This document shows positions 1 through 9,063 of a DNA stretch of 64,000 bases, piece by piece. The position numbers were made by a program, and so were the translations under genes. Below the pieces are notes generated by a model that had not been told where the DNA came from, ran no database searches, and saw only the letters and a list, made by a program, of their open reading frames with translations. Positions within the stretch are counted from its first letter, which is position 1. Every line of letters starts with the position of its first letter. Origin of the DNA: an uncultured Dyadobacter sp. (GTDB taxonomy: Bacteria; Bacteroidota; Bacteroidia; Cytophagales; Spirosomataceae); contig NZ_CAMLSE010000008.1 of NCBI RefSeq assembly GCF_946482605.1, forward strand, positions 186,001 to 250,000, written 5' to 3'.

Positions 1-2475
1 TGAGCAGGCATCCCCGGGAGGGGTGACCTTCGCATACAGCGTGTGACTGCCGATTCCTAACGAAGGGTCTGGAATGAAGTTGTCGGGAGCGGTGAAAGTT
101 CCCGCAGATAGCGTTGCTCCATTGTCTTTGAATATACCGTCTATCGTCGCCGAGAAGCCGCTGCCCAGGGTGAAAATCGGTTCCGGCTTGTCATGAATAA
201 TTACCTGGTTGTTGGTAATGGTGCCGGTGATGCTGCCGTATTTCAGCGTGCCGTCATTCGTGAAGGTCCCGTCGTTGACCAGCGCGTGGGTGATCAGGGT
301 CAGGCCGGTATTGGTGATGGTTTTGGATAAATCATTTTTCAGATCACCACTCACAATAATCACTCGCCCACACTGGCCGTTCATGAAATTCCCTGAATTC
401 CGCAATCCGAGATCCGCGGTCAGGGATGGCTTTCCCAGCGTCAGTTGGCCATTGTTCTGAACAGTCCCTGCATTGTACAGAATTGTTTCCGATCCCGAAA
501 CCGTCTTCACGCCTTCGACGGTCAGGGCGGCGGTGGCTGCAATGGTGAGCGTCGCGCCTGTTTGCACCTCCACTGTTTTGACCCGCGCAGCTATTCCGTC
601 GCCGATCACCGGTGCATTTACCGCAGCGGGGATGATCACGTCGTTGTCCTTGGCCGGCACGCTGGCGGGCGACCAGTTACAGGGCTTGTTCCAGTCGGTG
701 TCGGTGAGGCCGGTCCAGGTAAGCGGACCTGTGGGCGTAGCTATGGGTACACAAACATCGCTACCTGCCCCGGTGATCGTAAAGGTGTAGGGATTTTCAT
801 TTGCGTCGTTGCTTGCAATGCTCACAACCGCGGTTTTTGCACCTGCCGAACCTGGGTCAAAAGTGATTTCAACCTGGGTTGTTTCCCCTGCGGCTATGGC
901 GGTCGCCGGCTGGGCTGTGACGGTAAAGTCCGCAGAGCCGGTCAGGCTGACAGCCGGCGTACCAGTCAGTGCCAGGGCTTGATCGCCTTTATTTTCAATT
1001 GTGAAAGTACGTACCGCATTGCCGGCAGCTGTGTAAACAGATCCAAAATCGGTGCCTTTCGAAGTATTGGGGCTGCTGTCGCCATTGGTTATACTAGTGT
1101 TATTGCCTTTTACATTAATGTCGGGCCCGGGTGCGGTATAGCTATATGTAAATGGAACTATGTAGCTGCAAGCAGCACTTTGAGGGGTTATCCTGGCATA
1201 TAATGTATGGCTTCCGTCGGTCAGGCCTTCCGCCACAAACTGGTTGGGCGCGGTGAAAGTCCCGGCCGACTGTGTTGCTCCGGCATCCGTATAAATTCCA
1301 TTGACAATCCCTGAAAAGTTGCCGCCATAGCTGAAAATCGGCCCGGGCGCATCTCTGACGACCAGGTAATTGTTGATGTAGGGTTCCGAGAAGGATCCGT
1401 ATTTTAGCACACCATTATTGGTAAATGTGCCGAAGTTGGCCAGGTTGTTACTGATCTGCACCAATCCCGTATTGGTGATGGTCTTCAAAGCTGAATTGGA
1501 AAGGTTACCTGCCAGCAGAAGCAGCCGGCCGCATTCGCCGATGGTCATTGTGGCTTCGTTTTGCACACCATTTGTACCCACGGCAGCTATTGCGCCAATC
1601 GTCACTACACCGCCGTTGGCGAAAGTACCGGCCGCGTTGTACAACCCGGCCAGCGCTGAACGATCGATGCTGATATGGCCGCCGCTGGCGTTGTCGAAAT
1701 TCCCGAGGTTTTCAAGCCCATAATTGCCGGCGCTGAACAACGAGCCGATCACTATACTTCCGCTGTTGTTGAAGGTCGCAGCTCCTGCACCGGCTGGGTT
1801 GAAGTTATTCATCAGGCCGATCAGGGACGTGCGGTCGATATGGATCGTTCCTGCTCCATTATTTTGAAAGGTGCCGTCGTTCCAGATACCATGCTGGCCG
1901 ACGCCGGTGCCATTGCCCAGTGCGATGCCACCGTCATTGGTGAAGGTGCCGGAAGCATTGTAAATGCCGGTATTGACCCAGTGGTTGATCTCAATGGACC
2001 CGCTGGCAGTATTGTTGAATGTCTGTTGATTGACGATCCCGTGGGTTCCCACATCGGATACCGATCCAAGGACGATACTTCCGCTGTTCGCAATCGTCCC
2101 CAGATTGTTAAGCGCGGTGCTGAAAGAGGCAGGAGAAGTGTAGGCGGCCGAACCATTGATCGTCAGACTGCCCGATGCCTGAATGGTGAGCGAGCCAGAG
2201 GGCTGCACCAGCACGGATTTGGCAGCAGCCGAGATCGTGCCGGAGATGACAGGGGCGTTCGGGCCATCGGCAATGATGACGTCGGTGCCCGTACCTGGCA
2301 CACCACCCGACCAGTTCGCGGCATTGTTCCAGTCGGTATCAGTGCTGCCGTTCCACTGGGTTTGGGCCTGCACACCCGATACGACCAGCAGCAGCACTGG
2401 CAAAAGCATTACCAATCGCCTCAGCGCAGCTTTCCCGCTGATCACGGAAGCAAGTATAGTTCTTGTCATTATCAT
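1..2475 (-). CDS. Partial secreted modular surface protein with duplicated repeat modules and a HYDIN-like domain
   Basis: An uninterrupted minus-strand frame runs from ATG at 2475 (ATG at 2469 is an alternative) to the window edge: 825 codons with no stop, so the C-terminus is missing. Residues 1-37 form a signal peptide ending in VSGVQAQ. A module starting at the QWNG motif (W41) is followed by low-complexity, Asn/Gly/Thr-rich beta-type repeats (variants of GTFTNNG and NSGSIVIGS). Residues 452-573 resemble an ASPM/SPD-2/Hydin (choice-of-anchor D) immunoglobulin-like domain. At W587 the first module begins again (WTGLTDTDWN), and the SHTLYA-type closing segment is also repeated near the window edge. 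Proteins of this build are large secreted or cell-surface proteins in Bacteroidota, often ending in a type IX secretion sorting domain; that end is not visible here. Function is inferred as adhesion or surface layer. It is the last gene of a minus-strand block but separated by 124 bases from the gene upstream. Confidence 0.85.
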   Translation of the reverse strand, partial: MIMTRTILASVISGKAALRRLVMLLPVLLLVVSGVQAQTQWNGSTDTDWNNAANWSGGVPGTGTDVIIADGPNAPVISGTISAAAKSVLVQPSGSLTIQASGSLTINGSAAYTSPASFSTALNNLGTIANSGSIVLGSVSDVGTHGIVNQQTFNNTASGSIEINHWVNTGIYNASGTFTNDGGIALGNGTGVGQHGIWNDGTFQNNGAGTIHIDRTSLIGLMNNFNPAGAGAATFNNSGSIVIGSLFSAGNYGLENLGNFDNASGGHISIDRSALAGLYNAAGTFANGGVVTIGAIAAVGTNGVQNEATMTIGECGRLLLLAGNLSNSALKTITNTGLVQISNNLANFGTFTNNGVLKYGSFSEPYINNYLVVRDAPGPIFSYGGNFSGIVNGIYTDAGATQSAGTFTAPNQFVAEGLTDGSHTLYARITPQSAACSYIVPFTYSYTAPGPDINVKGNNTSITNGDSSPNTSKGTDFGSVYTAAGNAVRTFTIENKGDQALALTGTPAVSLTGSADFTVTAQPATAIAAGETTQVEITFDPGSAGAKTAVVSIASNDANENPYTFTITGAGSDVCVPIATPTGPLTWTGLTDTDWNKPCNWSPASVPAKDNDVIIPAAVNAPVIGDGIAARVKTVEVQTGATLTIAATAALTVEGVKTVSGSETILYNAGTVQNNGQLTLGKPSLTADLGLRNSGNFMNGQCGRVIIVSGDLKNDLSKTITNTGLTLITHALVNDGTFTNDGTLKYGSITGTITNNQVIIHDKPEPIFTLGSGFSATIDGIFKDNGATLSAGTFTAPDNFIPDPSLGIGSHTLYAKVTPPGDACS

Positions 2476-2538
2476 GATAGATTTGAAACAGGAATGTACC
2501 AGGCCGACGCATCGCACTGCGGAAGCCTGGTATTGGTT

Positions 2539-2563
2539 TATATATCTGATTGCCAGATATATA
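2539..2563. repeat. AT-rich 10-bp perfect inverted repeat
   Basis: TATATATCTG at 2539-2548 is exactly mirrored by CAGATATATA at 2554-2563 around a 5-base centre. It lies between the small protein gene that ends at 2600 and the surface protein gene that starts at 2475, both on the minus strand. There is no T-run after the stem, so an operator or a processing hairpin is as likely as a terminator. Confidence 0.5.
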
Positions 2564-2599
2564 GTATTAATATGTTAGCGTTGAGTAAATTACATGTTG

Positions 2600-2869
2600 T
2601 CATTGCTCGGCATACTGCATGACGTCTTCCACCCGGAACTTCACGAGTTCGACGATCTGCGCCTGAGGTCTCATTAATGGAGGAATAGCTTGAAGCACCT
2701 GCTCCTTATTATCGAAATCGTAGATAAACCACATCTTGTGAACGCCGTCCTTGCATCCCCAATGCGCTTTGGAAATGATGTGCGACCCGGAATTCAGAAA
2801 CACGTTGATCACGTGCATGCAATCCGAAACTTTTTCGGAATGAGGTATTTCAACCAGATAAGTCGGCAT
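2600..2869 (-). CDS. Small ferredoxin-fold-like hypothetical protein
   Basis: 89 residues from the ATG at 2869 (MPTYLVEIPH). A longer frame to 2914 would overlap the end of the upstream gene and add an atypical 15-residue extension, so the inner start is preferred. It has an alternating beta/alpha pattern, a WGCKDGVHKMWFIYD core with Cys and His, and a PPLMRPQAQIVEL segment. This resembles small ferredoxin-like-fold domains (DUF3303/DUF4242-like), but I do not recognise the family with certainty. It follows the flavoprotein gene by about 34 bases in the same direction, so the two are probably co-transcribed and it may act with the redox genes. No catalytic role can be read from the sequence. 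Confidence 0.7.
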   Translation of the reverse strand: MPTYLVEIPHSEKVSDCMHVINVFLNSGSHIISKAHWGCKDGVHKMWFIYDFDNKEQVLQAIPPLMRPQAQIVELVKFRVEDVMQYAEQ

Positions 2870-2903
2870 ATTTTTGAAGTTTACAGGTTTAAGTTTTTGC
2901 GGT

Positions 2904-4046
2904 TTACAAGCCAAACCAACGGCTTATCCGGCTAGTGCCGAAATGTTCCTTGTCGACGGCCAGATCAGTCGAAGCCGTAGTGTAATGCCCGGCAGGAACT
3001 GGCCCGGAGAAGAAATCGACGCTGACCTGCCCTACACGGCCCTCTCCAAACTCGATGTAGCATATCCCATTCCCTTTGTAAGGATCGGGCGCCTCCCCGC
3101 GCTCGAAATCCGCGATAATGGAGGCAGCCGCAACTTTGGCTGCGCCTTCCGCAAACACACCCGCCTTGGGCGTACCTACGCTATTCACATCTCCGATGGC
3201 GTACACACCCGGGTACTTTGTTTTCAAATTGGTTTTGGAAACCGGGACCCACCCATTCTCGGTCATGCCACTTTCCTCCACCACCCTGGGCACGCGGTGT
3301 TTGGGGATTCCCAGGAAGAGGTCAAACGGCATTTCTTCGCCATCGTCGAGGATGGCAACCTTCCGCGAAGGGTCAATGCTTTTGACCACATGTTTAGGGA
3401 TGAAACGGATGCTGCGTTTTGCGAAAGCGTCCAGGAGCGCCACGGAGGTGTCGGGAGAAGGCGGAATAGGCACTCCAAACGGCATCACGATGCTGATCTC
3501 ACAATCCTGCCGGATACCGCGTTTCAGCAGATAGTCGTGCATGAGCAATGCGGCCTCGCTGGGCGCTGGTGGACATTTGAACGGGGCGGAACATATGCCC
3601 ACGATTACGTGGCCTTTGGAAAACTCGAGAATAACGTCGCGCAGGCGTTCGGCTCCGGCAAAGGAATAGAATTCGTTTCCTCCCTCTGCCAGCCCCGGCG
3701 TGGCGGCTACGTCGTAATCGGCTCCCAGTGCTATCACCAGGACATCGGCTTCGTAAGCATTACCGCTTTTCGTTCCGATCCGCCTTGCGACCGGATCAAT
3801 GTGCGTCACATGCTCCTGTACAAATTTGACACCGGGCTTCACAATATGTTGATAGTAAACCAGTATCTGCTCAGCAGTTTTTCGACCGAACATCAGGTCG
3901 AATTTCGAGAAGCCGAAGTAGAATGAATCGCTTTTGTCGATCAATGTCAGATCGAGCTGCTCACCGATCTTTTCGGAAAGCATGCTGGTGAGTTCCAGAC
4001 CCCCGAAACCCGCACCAAGTACTACCACTCGTAATTTTGTTGCCAT
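2904..4046 (-). CDS. FAD-dependent pyridine nucleotide-disulfide oxidoreductase of the SQR/FCSD type
   Basis: 380 residues. An N-terminal dinucleotide-binding motif GAGFGGLE sits at residues 11-18 and the FAD-binding AIGD motif at 283-286. A cysteine pair C152/C158 occurs in ICSAPFKCPPAPSE, the arrangement seen in flavocytochrome c sulfide dehydrogenase and in sulfide:quinone reductases, and a further Cys lies in GICYIEFG (C329). No signal peptide or transmembrane helix is apparent, so it is cytoplasmic or membrane-peripheral. The likely chemistry is oxidation of sulfide or a related thiol/persulfide with transfer of electrons to quinone. NDH-2-like activity cannot be excluded. A 1-Cys peroxiredoxin lies 48 bases upstream and a small protein follows, suggesting a redox or sulfur detoxification unit. 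Family placement is fairly sure, substrate is not. Confidence 0.85.
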   Translation of the reverse strand: MATKLRVVVLGAGFGGLELTSMLSEKIGEQLDLTLIDKSDSFYFGFSKFDLMFGRKTAEQILVYYQHIVKPGVKFVQEHVTHIDPVARRIGTKSGNAYEADVLVIALGADYDVAATPGLAEGGNEFYSFAGAERLRDVILEFSKGHVIVGICSAPFKCPPAPSEAALLMHDYLLKRGIRQDCEISIVMPFGVPIPPSPDTSVALLDAFAKRSIRFIPKHVVKSIDPSRKVAILDDGEEMPFDLFLGIPKHRVPRVVEESGMTENGWVPVSKTNLKTKYPGVYAIGDVNSVGTPKAGVFAEGAAKVAAASIIADFERGEAPDPYKGNGICYIEFGEGRVGQVSVDFFSGPVPAGHYTTASTDLAVDKEHFGTSRISRWFGL

Positions 4047-4094
4047 GAGCTGTGCTGTTTCTGTTTCCCGGACACGAGCGATTGTCCAATTTTT

Positions 4095-4760
4095 CTAATT
4101 CCGGGCCGGCTGTGACACCATGCGCAGGTATGGTTTGAGGGTTTTCCAGCCGTCGGGGTACTTTTCTTTTGCCTCGGCGTCGGACACTGCCGGAACGATG
4201 ATCACGTCCTGGCCATCCTGCCAGTTGGCAGGCGTTGCCACCTTATGCTCGGCTGTAAGCTGCATGGAGTCCAGTACGCGGAGTATTTCATAGAAATTAC
4301 GTCCGGTAGTCATGGGATAGGTCAGGTTCAATTTTATCTTCTTGTCGGGGCCTACGATGAAAACAGAGCGTACCGTCTGGTTGGTGGCGGCTGTTCTGCC
4401 TTCGGAAGTACCTGGCTCCTCCGCGGGAAGCATGTCGTAGAGCTTTGCAATGGCAAGGTCGGGATCGCCGATCATGGGATAGTTCACGGCGTGTCCCTGT
4501 GTTTCCTCAATGTCTTTTTCCCACTTTAAATGGCTTTCGACGGGATCTACGCTCAAACCGATCACTTTACAGTTCCGCTGTTGGAAATCCGGTGCAAGTT
4601 TGGCCATGTAGCCAAGCTCTGTCGTGCATACCGGGGTGAAGTCTTTGGGATGTGAAAAAAGGATAGCCCAGCCTTCGCCGATCCATTCATGGAAACGGAT
4701 GGGGCCCTGGGTAGTATCGGCCTTAAAATCGGGGGCGATGTCGTTTAATCTTAAACTCAT
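4095..4760 (-). CDS. 1-Cys peroxiredoxin (Prx6 type)
   Basis: 221 residues, the usual size of Prx6-class enzymes. The peroxidatic cysteine is C45 in the motif DFTPVCTTE. The C-terminal part contains the Prx6-type segments SVDPVESHLKWEKDI and YPMTTGRNFYEILRVLDS, and the protein lacks the resolving Cys of 2-Cys AhpC proteins. It reduces hydrogen peroxide and alkyl hydroperoxides in the cytoplasm using a small thiol or protein donor. It lies between the zinc-ribbon gene and the SQR/FCSD-like oxidoreductase on the same strand with short gaps of 40-48 bases, consistent with one transcript. Identification is firm; the reductant is unknown. Confidence 0.93.
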   Translation of the reverse strand: MSLRLNDIAPDFKADTTQGPIRFHEWIGEGWAILFSHPKDFTPVCTTELGYMAKLAPDFQQRNCKVIGLSVDPVESHLKWEKDIEETQGHAVNYPMIGDPDLAIAKLYDMLPAEEPGTSEGRTAATNQTVRSVFIVGPDKKIKLNLTYPMTTGRNFYEILRVLDSMQLTAEHKVATPANWQDGQDVIIVPAVSDAEAKEKYPDGWKTLKPYLRMVSQPARN

Positions 4761-4800
4761 GGTACGGTGAGGTTAATGGTTTTTGAAGGGAAACAAATGG

Positions 4801-5004
4801 TCAGATATCGAAGAATACGAACCGCTTTTTACAGGTTTCGCATTCGTAGGTCGCGGGTTTGATCGTGCCCAGCGAAATCATTTTCGCGAGTTGCCCGGCC
4901 AGGGATTTCTTTTTGGAAATCACCAGGTTTCCTCCGCAGGCAGTGCAGCGGATCCCAAGAACGGTTCGTTTAATGATGATTTTGTCCAGGTCAAGCAATC
5001 CCAT
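4801..5004 (-). CDS. Small zinc-ribbon protein
   Basis: 67 residues from ATG at 5004 (MGLLDLDKII); an upstream in-frame ATG at 5043 would add 13 residues with no obvious role. Two CxxC knuckles, C20/C23 (CTACGG) and C55/C58 (CETCKK), are about 30 residues apart and fit a structural zinc ribbon. The spacer is Lys-rich (SKKKSLAGQ). No signal peptide. It sits 40 bases upstream of the peroxiredoxin gene and in the same direction. I do not recognise a named family. A nucleic-acid-binding or small regulatory role is possible but not shown. Confidence 0.65.
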   Translation of the reverse strand: MGLLDLDKIIIKRTVLGIRCTACGGNLVISKKKSLAGQLAKMISLGTIKPATYECETCKKRFVFFDI

Positions 5005-5133
5005 AGCACCAGTAAATCTGGCGTTGAATGAGCGTATGGCCAAAAAATAGGGATGAACGTGCCTGAAAAGGGACGAATGACGGAAACTTTGGGAATGAGG
5101 GCCGGCACGGTGAGGAAGTGCCGGCGACGTGAA

Positions 5134-5874
5134 TCAGGAATGTTTTATGCCCAGTACATTCAAGAGCTCATCACGGTAGGATTTACCGATGGGGATCCTG
5201 GCACCGTGCAGTGAAAGCTCGGCAGGGAAAATGTCGTCGATGAGGTTGATGTTGATCGAAAAGCGCCGATGGACGCGAATGAATCTGTTAGGATCCAACT
5301 GTTCCATGAAATCGTTGATGGTGGATCGCACCATCACCTTTTTTTGCGATGTCAGGTGCAGGAGAATATAATTGGCTTCACTCTCGAGGTATAATAATTC
5401 ATCCAGGAGTATTTTTCTGAAAACATAGCCGTCTTTCACAAACATGAAGTTCTTGGTGTGGTACGAAACGGCCTTTTCAGGTTTGGGCTCGCCCTGGTTG
5501 CCGGTAAAATTGTGGAAGGCGATCTCGATAGCGGCATACAATTCCTCCTTGGTGAAGGGCTTCACGATGTAGGCGTGCGGTTTTACTTTTTTCGCACGGT
5601 CGATCGTTTCGATATCGCTGTTGGCGGTGAGAAAGATGAATGGCAGATGGTAGGATTCGTTCAGTCTTTCGGCTACATCGAAGCCGTCTTTCCGGCCGGC
5701 CAGCTGAATGTCCAGTAGTATCAGGTCCGGTTTGTCGTTCTCGATGATCTCGAGGGCCTCCGTGTAGTTGATGGCCGGGCCGCAATGCGAATAGCCCAAC
5801 TCATCGAGCGTGCTCAGTATCGTGCGGGCGATGACGAGTTCGTCTTCTACAACTCCAATTTTCAAAAAGGTCAT
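5134..5874 (-). CDS. LytTR-family response regulator
   Basis: 246 residues. A CheY-like receiver occupies about residues 4-125, with the acidic pair E10/D11, the phosphorylation site D55 (LILLDIQ) and the conserved Lys in YIVKPF (K105). After a linker, a LytTR DNA-binding domain covers about 135-240, with LLYLESEANYILLHL and the RFIRVHRRFSININ segment. It is a cytoplasmic transcription factor that binds direct repeats through a beta-sheet fold. Its gene starts 6 bases after the stop of the propeller kinase gene, so it is its cognate partner and co-transcribed with it. Targets are unknown; the redox genes downstream on the same strand are candidates by position only. Confidence 0.95.
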   Translation of the reverse strand: MTFLKIGVVEDELVIARTILSTLDELGYSHCGPAINYTEALEIIENDKPDLILLDIQLAGRKDGFDVAERLNESYHLPFIFLTANSDIETIDRAKKVKPHAYIVKPFTKEELYAAIEIAFHNFTGNQGEPKPEKAVSYHTKNFMFVKDGYVFRKILLDELLYLESEANYILLHLTSQKKVMVRSTINDFMEQLDPNRFIRVHRRFSININLIDDIFPAELSLHGARIPIGKSYRDELLNVLGIKHS

Positions 5875-5880
5875 GAGATC

Positions 5881-8800
5881 TCAGTCTTGGTTCTTACGTA
5901 CGTCGCGGTTGGTAAAATTAATGGTAAACATAGCTCCATTTGCGGTTACATAGTGAACTTTCCCGCCGATTTGCCTGCTCAGATCATTAACCAGCTGTAA
6001 ACCGAGGCTAGTGGCCTTCCGGAGATCGAAGTCGGGCGGCAGTCCTGGACCGTTGTCCGAATAGGTTAATGTGTACCTGCCTTCGTCCGTCGAAATGATT
6101 TCAATGGTTATCTCTCCTGCAGGGACATCGGTGAATGCGTATTTATAGGAATTTGAAAGTAATTCGTTCAAAATCAATCCCAGCGGAACGGCAGAATCTA
6201 TATCCAGATGTAGATCCGGCACATCAATCGTCAACGTTACCACTTTTTGTTTTTGAAATACACTCTGAACCTGCCTGCACAGGTCATTAACAAATAATTT
6301 GAGGTCGATGGTGCTGAGGGTCTCGAACTGGTACAGGTTCTGGTGAATCAATGCAATGCTCCTGACCCGGTTGCGGCCTTCCTGCAACGCCTCTATGGCT
6401 ATTTCGTCGGTCAGGGTTTTGCTTTGCAGTTCAAGCAAACCGGATATGACCTGCAGATTATTCTTTACCCGGTGGTGGATCTCTTTCATGAGCACATCCT
6501 TTTCCAGCAGCAGGGCCGACTGTTCCGTCAGCGACCGTTTGAGCTGGACAGTACGTTCATTCACCGTTTCTTCCAGTTTCTTTTTGTCCCGGGCCAGCTG
6601 TTTCAGTCTCAGCCGGATGATGAGGTAAACACCCAGGAGGAACAGGCAGGCGACGCCCAGGATAAACCACCATTGCAGGTAAATTGGTTTCAGGACCTGT
6701 AATGGAATGCTGAGTTCCCGCTGATTCCATGCACCTTCCCGGTTTTGTGCCTTGATGCGAAGCGTAAAGTCACCGTAGGGCAGCCCGCTGATGCGGACGG
6801 AATTTTCATTGATATAATTCCAGTTTTTGTCGAGTCCTTCAATTTGATAGGCGTACCGATGGCCTTCGTCTTTGGTGAAGTCCAGCAGCTGGAAGTCGAG
6901 CGTAAAGAACTTGTCGTCGGGTTCCAGCACAATGCGGGAATTGCGTAGTAGTTCCCTGGTCTTGTCGATCAGCTCGTTTTGAGTGCCGACGAACTGGTTG
7001 AATGCGATGATCCGCAGTGGCACCTGCAAGCCGGCGACGTCGGCCCGGAAATCGCCGGGATCGAAAGCGTTGACACCATTCAATCCGCCAAAAAACAGCC
7101 GCCCGTCACCAGCCCTGAACGAAGACGTCCGGTTGAACTCATTGTGGGAAATGCCGTCGATCGTTGTGTAGGTTTTGACTGAGAGGTCCTTCCGGTTAAA
7201 ACGGATCAGGCCGTAATCCGAACTGATCCAAAGGTTTCCGAACTCATCGGGCTCAATGCGGTACAGGATATCGGACGGGAAGCCTGCCGTAATGTTGAAC
7301 TGGCTGGAAGTGTTGGTTTTCGCGTCCCAGCGGTAAAGCCCTTCTCCGTTGGTGGCCAACCAGAATGCACCGCCGGGCTCCTGGTAAGCGTCGAGCAGGC
7401 TAAGCCCATCGAGGAAAGGCGATTGCAGTTTAGCCATCGACCAGCCGTGGCTGCTTTTCGAAGCGGGTCGATGAATCAGTTGGTAGAGTCCGTTTTCTGC
7501 CACTGCCCAAACTGTACCCTGCTGATTGGCAAAAAATCGGTACACAAATCTGGCAGTGGGCATGGTAGCGGATGCGACGGGCAGCGAATCGAAACGGCTG
7601 GTTTTTGAATTGAAAAGTGAAAAGCCCGTGGATCTTCCCAGGAGCAAAATACTATCGTTTAATGAATGCATGGACCATATTTCAGATCCGTTACCGCCGG
7701 GAATTTTTGCAACCGTGTTTTTTACCTCATCATATAGCCGGAGCGCATAGCCGCCGGTATATAATGCTGAACCGTGCCTGACCAGCGCGTAGTTGATAAA
7801 ATCGTTCCGTTTCGCCTGGATTTGCCCTTTTTCCTGCCTGAATGTGTGCGCCCATATATTCGCGGTTACCGTTCCGTGCCTGTCGGCGTAGATGCCGCGG
7901 GCCTGGCTATTGGGTTCGACAGATTGCTGGCTGTTGGAAAAGTAGGGTTTGAACCGGTTTTTTTTGAGCCTCAGTTGGATAATGCCTAATGAGGTACACG
8001 CCCAGAGGTTGCCGAGCGAATCGGGAAATAGCTTGTATATGAACAGGTTCTCGAACCCTTTCAGCTCCGACTTGTCAATTACCCTGATAAATGCCTTGCT
8101 ATTCCATAGATAGAGCGCGTCGGAGGGAATGTAGAACATGGACGTTGATCCGTCGGCTGAGAGGCAAACCTGGAACCAGTATTTTCCTTTGATCTGGCTC
8201 AGGCTGTACTTCGCCAGTTCCGTCACAGGCATAAGCTTGCCGGAAGCCGTGAGCTTATCAATCGCGAATTCTTCGGTATTGGCAGCCGCATTGTAGGTGA
8301 TCAGCAATTCGTTTCGATCTGTGAAACCGACCGGCAGGGATCGCAATACGTCCTGTTGCCGGAAAGCGATGACAGAATCGCCGGAGACAAAGTACTGTGT
8401 ATTTTGATTGCTCAATTTCAGCAAAGCCTTTCCCTGTGTGAAACTGCAAACAGCGCCCGTCAGCCGGTGATCAAGCCCGGGGCCTTTGGCATTCCAATCC
8501 TTCATTTCCAAACGCAGCCGGAAGCCTCGTTTGGAAGAGTACTTCCAGAAGCAGAAAGGAGAGGCGGTGAGAAAGCTGACTTCACCCGTTCCGTCATTGG
8601 CGATCCAGTACACGTCCCGCTCTTTGAAGGGCATGCCCGGAAAAGCGGCCGTGAGCGTCTTTACCTCCCGGGTAGTCGTGTTCATCACATCCACTTTCCC
8701 GTTGGTCGATAGCTGAAAACCGGCACTGCCGTAGGCTATGAACAGGTTGTCGGCGTCGTCGGTAGCCACTTGCACGACCTTGTTGTCCTGAAGTTGGTTA

Positions 8801-9063
8801 CGCTGGCGGGTAAAAAGCAACGTATTATTGCCGTCAAAGCGATTTAAGCCATTTCGAGTACCAAACCAGAGAAAACCGGAAGCGTCCTGTAAACCACAAA
8901 ATACCTCATGGGAAGCGAAACCGTTTTCAACGGACAATAAGCGCTTTGTGATGGTATATTCAGCGCCCGTGCGTGCCGGACCATCCTGGCCAAGCAGGAC
9001 GTGTGCGCTCACTATCAGAGCTGTAAACGCGAGGCAGCGGATAGAAAGGGAAAATAGACGCAA
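5881..9063 (-). CDS. Propeller-type membrane sensor histidine kinase (HisKA_2/HATPase), LytTR partner
   Basis: 1060 residues. An N-terminal signal peptide (hydrophobic residues about 8-25, ending ALIVSAHVLLGQ) is followed by periplasmic two-component-regulator propeller repeats of the type GFLWFGTRNGLNRFDG and GNLWISSDYGLIRFN. A Y_Y_Y beta-sandwich comes next (YAYQIEGLDKNW), then one transmembrane helix at about 795-815 (WWFILGVACLFLLGVYLII) and a coiled coil. The kinase core has the HisKA_2 phospho-acceptor motif EIHHRVKNNLQV near residue 862 and a HATPase domain with NELLSNSYKYAF and DNGPGLPPDF. Such kinases in Bacteroidota sense extracellular ligands, often glycans, but the ligand here is unknown. 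It is the first gene of the kinase-regulator pair. Confidence 0.95.
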   Translation of the reverse strand: MRLFSLSIRCLAFTALIVSAHVLLGQDGPARTGAEYTITKRLLSVENGFASHEVFCGLQDASGFLWFGTRNGLNRFDGNNTLLFTRQRNQLQDNKVVQVATDDADNLFIAYGSAGFQLSTNGKVDVMNTTTREVKTLTAAFPGMPFKERDVYWIANDGTGEVSFLTASPFCFWKYSSKRGFRLRLEMKDWNAKGPGLDHRLTGAVCSFTQGKALLKLSNQNTQYFVSGDSVIAFRQQDVLRSLPVGFTDRNELLITYNAAANTEEFAIDKLTASGKLMPVTELAKYSLSQIKGKYWFQVCLSADGSTSMFYIPSDALYLWNSKAFIRVIDKSELKGFENLFIYKLFPDSLGNLWACTSLGIIQLRLKKNRFKPYFSNSQQSVEPNSQARGIYADRHGTVTANIWAHTFRQEKGQIQAKRNDFINYALVRHGSALYTGGYALRLYDEVKNTVAKIPGGNGSEIWSMHSLNDSILLLGRSTGFSLFNSKTSRFDSLPVASATMPTARFVYRFFANQQGTVWAVAENGLYQLIHRPASKSSHGWSMAKLQSPFLDGLSLLDAYQEPGGAFWLATNGEGLYRWDAKTNTSSQFNITAGFPSDILYRIEPDEFGNLWISSDYGLIRFNRKDLSVKTYTTIDGISHNEFNRTSSFRAGDGRLFFGGLNGVNAFDPGDFRADVAGLQVPLRIIAFNQFVGTQNELIDKTRELLRNSRIVLEPDDKFFTLDFQLLDFTKDEGHRYAYQIEGLDKNWNYINENSVRISGLPYGDFTLRIKAQNREGAWNQRELSIPLQVLKPIYLQWWFILGVACLFLLGVYLIIRLRLKQLARDKKKLEETVNERTVQLKRSLTEQSALLLEKDVLMKEIHHRVKNNLQVISGLLELQSKTLTDEIAIEALQEGRNRVRSIALIHQNLYQFETLSTIDLKLFVNDLCRQVQSVFQKQKVVTLTIDVPDLHLDIDSAVPLGLILNELLSNSYKYAFTDVPAGEITIEIISTDEGRYTLTYSDNGPGLPPDFDLRKATSLGLQLVNDLSRQIGGKVHYVTANGAMFTINFTNRDVRKNQD

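Noticed and set aside
445..2622. Long plus-strand open frames (for example 445-1203 and 1675-2622)
   Set aside because: They are shadows of the continuous minus-strand repeat protein. Their sequences are Arg/Cys-rich without known motifs, while the minus frame shows a signal peptide and repeats.
2874..3926. 350-codon plus-strand frame
   Set aside because: It lies over the flavoprotein gene, which has FAD motifs on the minus strand; the plus translation has no family features.
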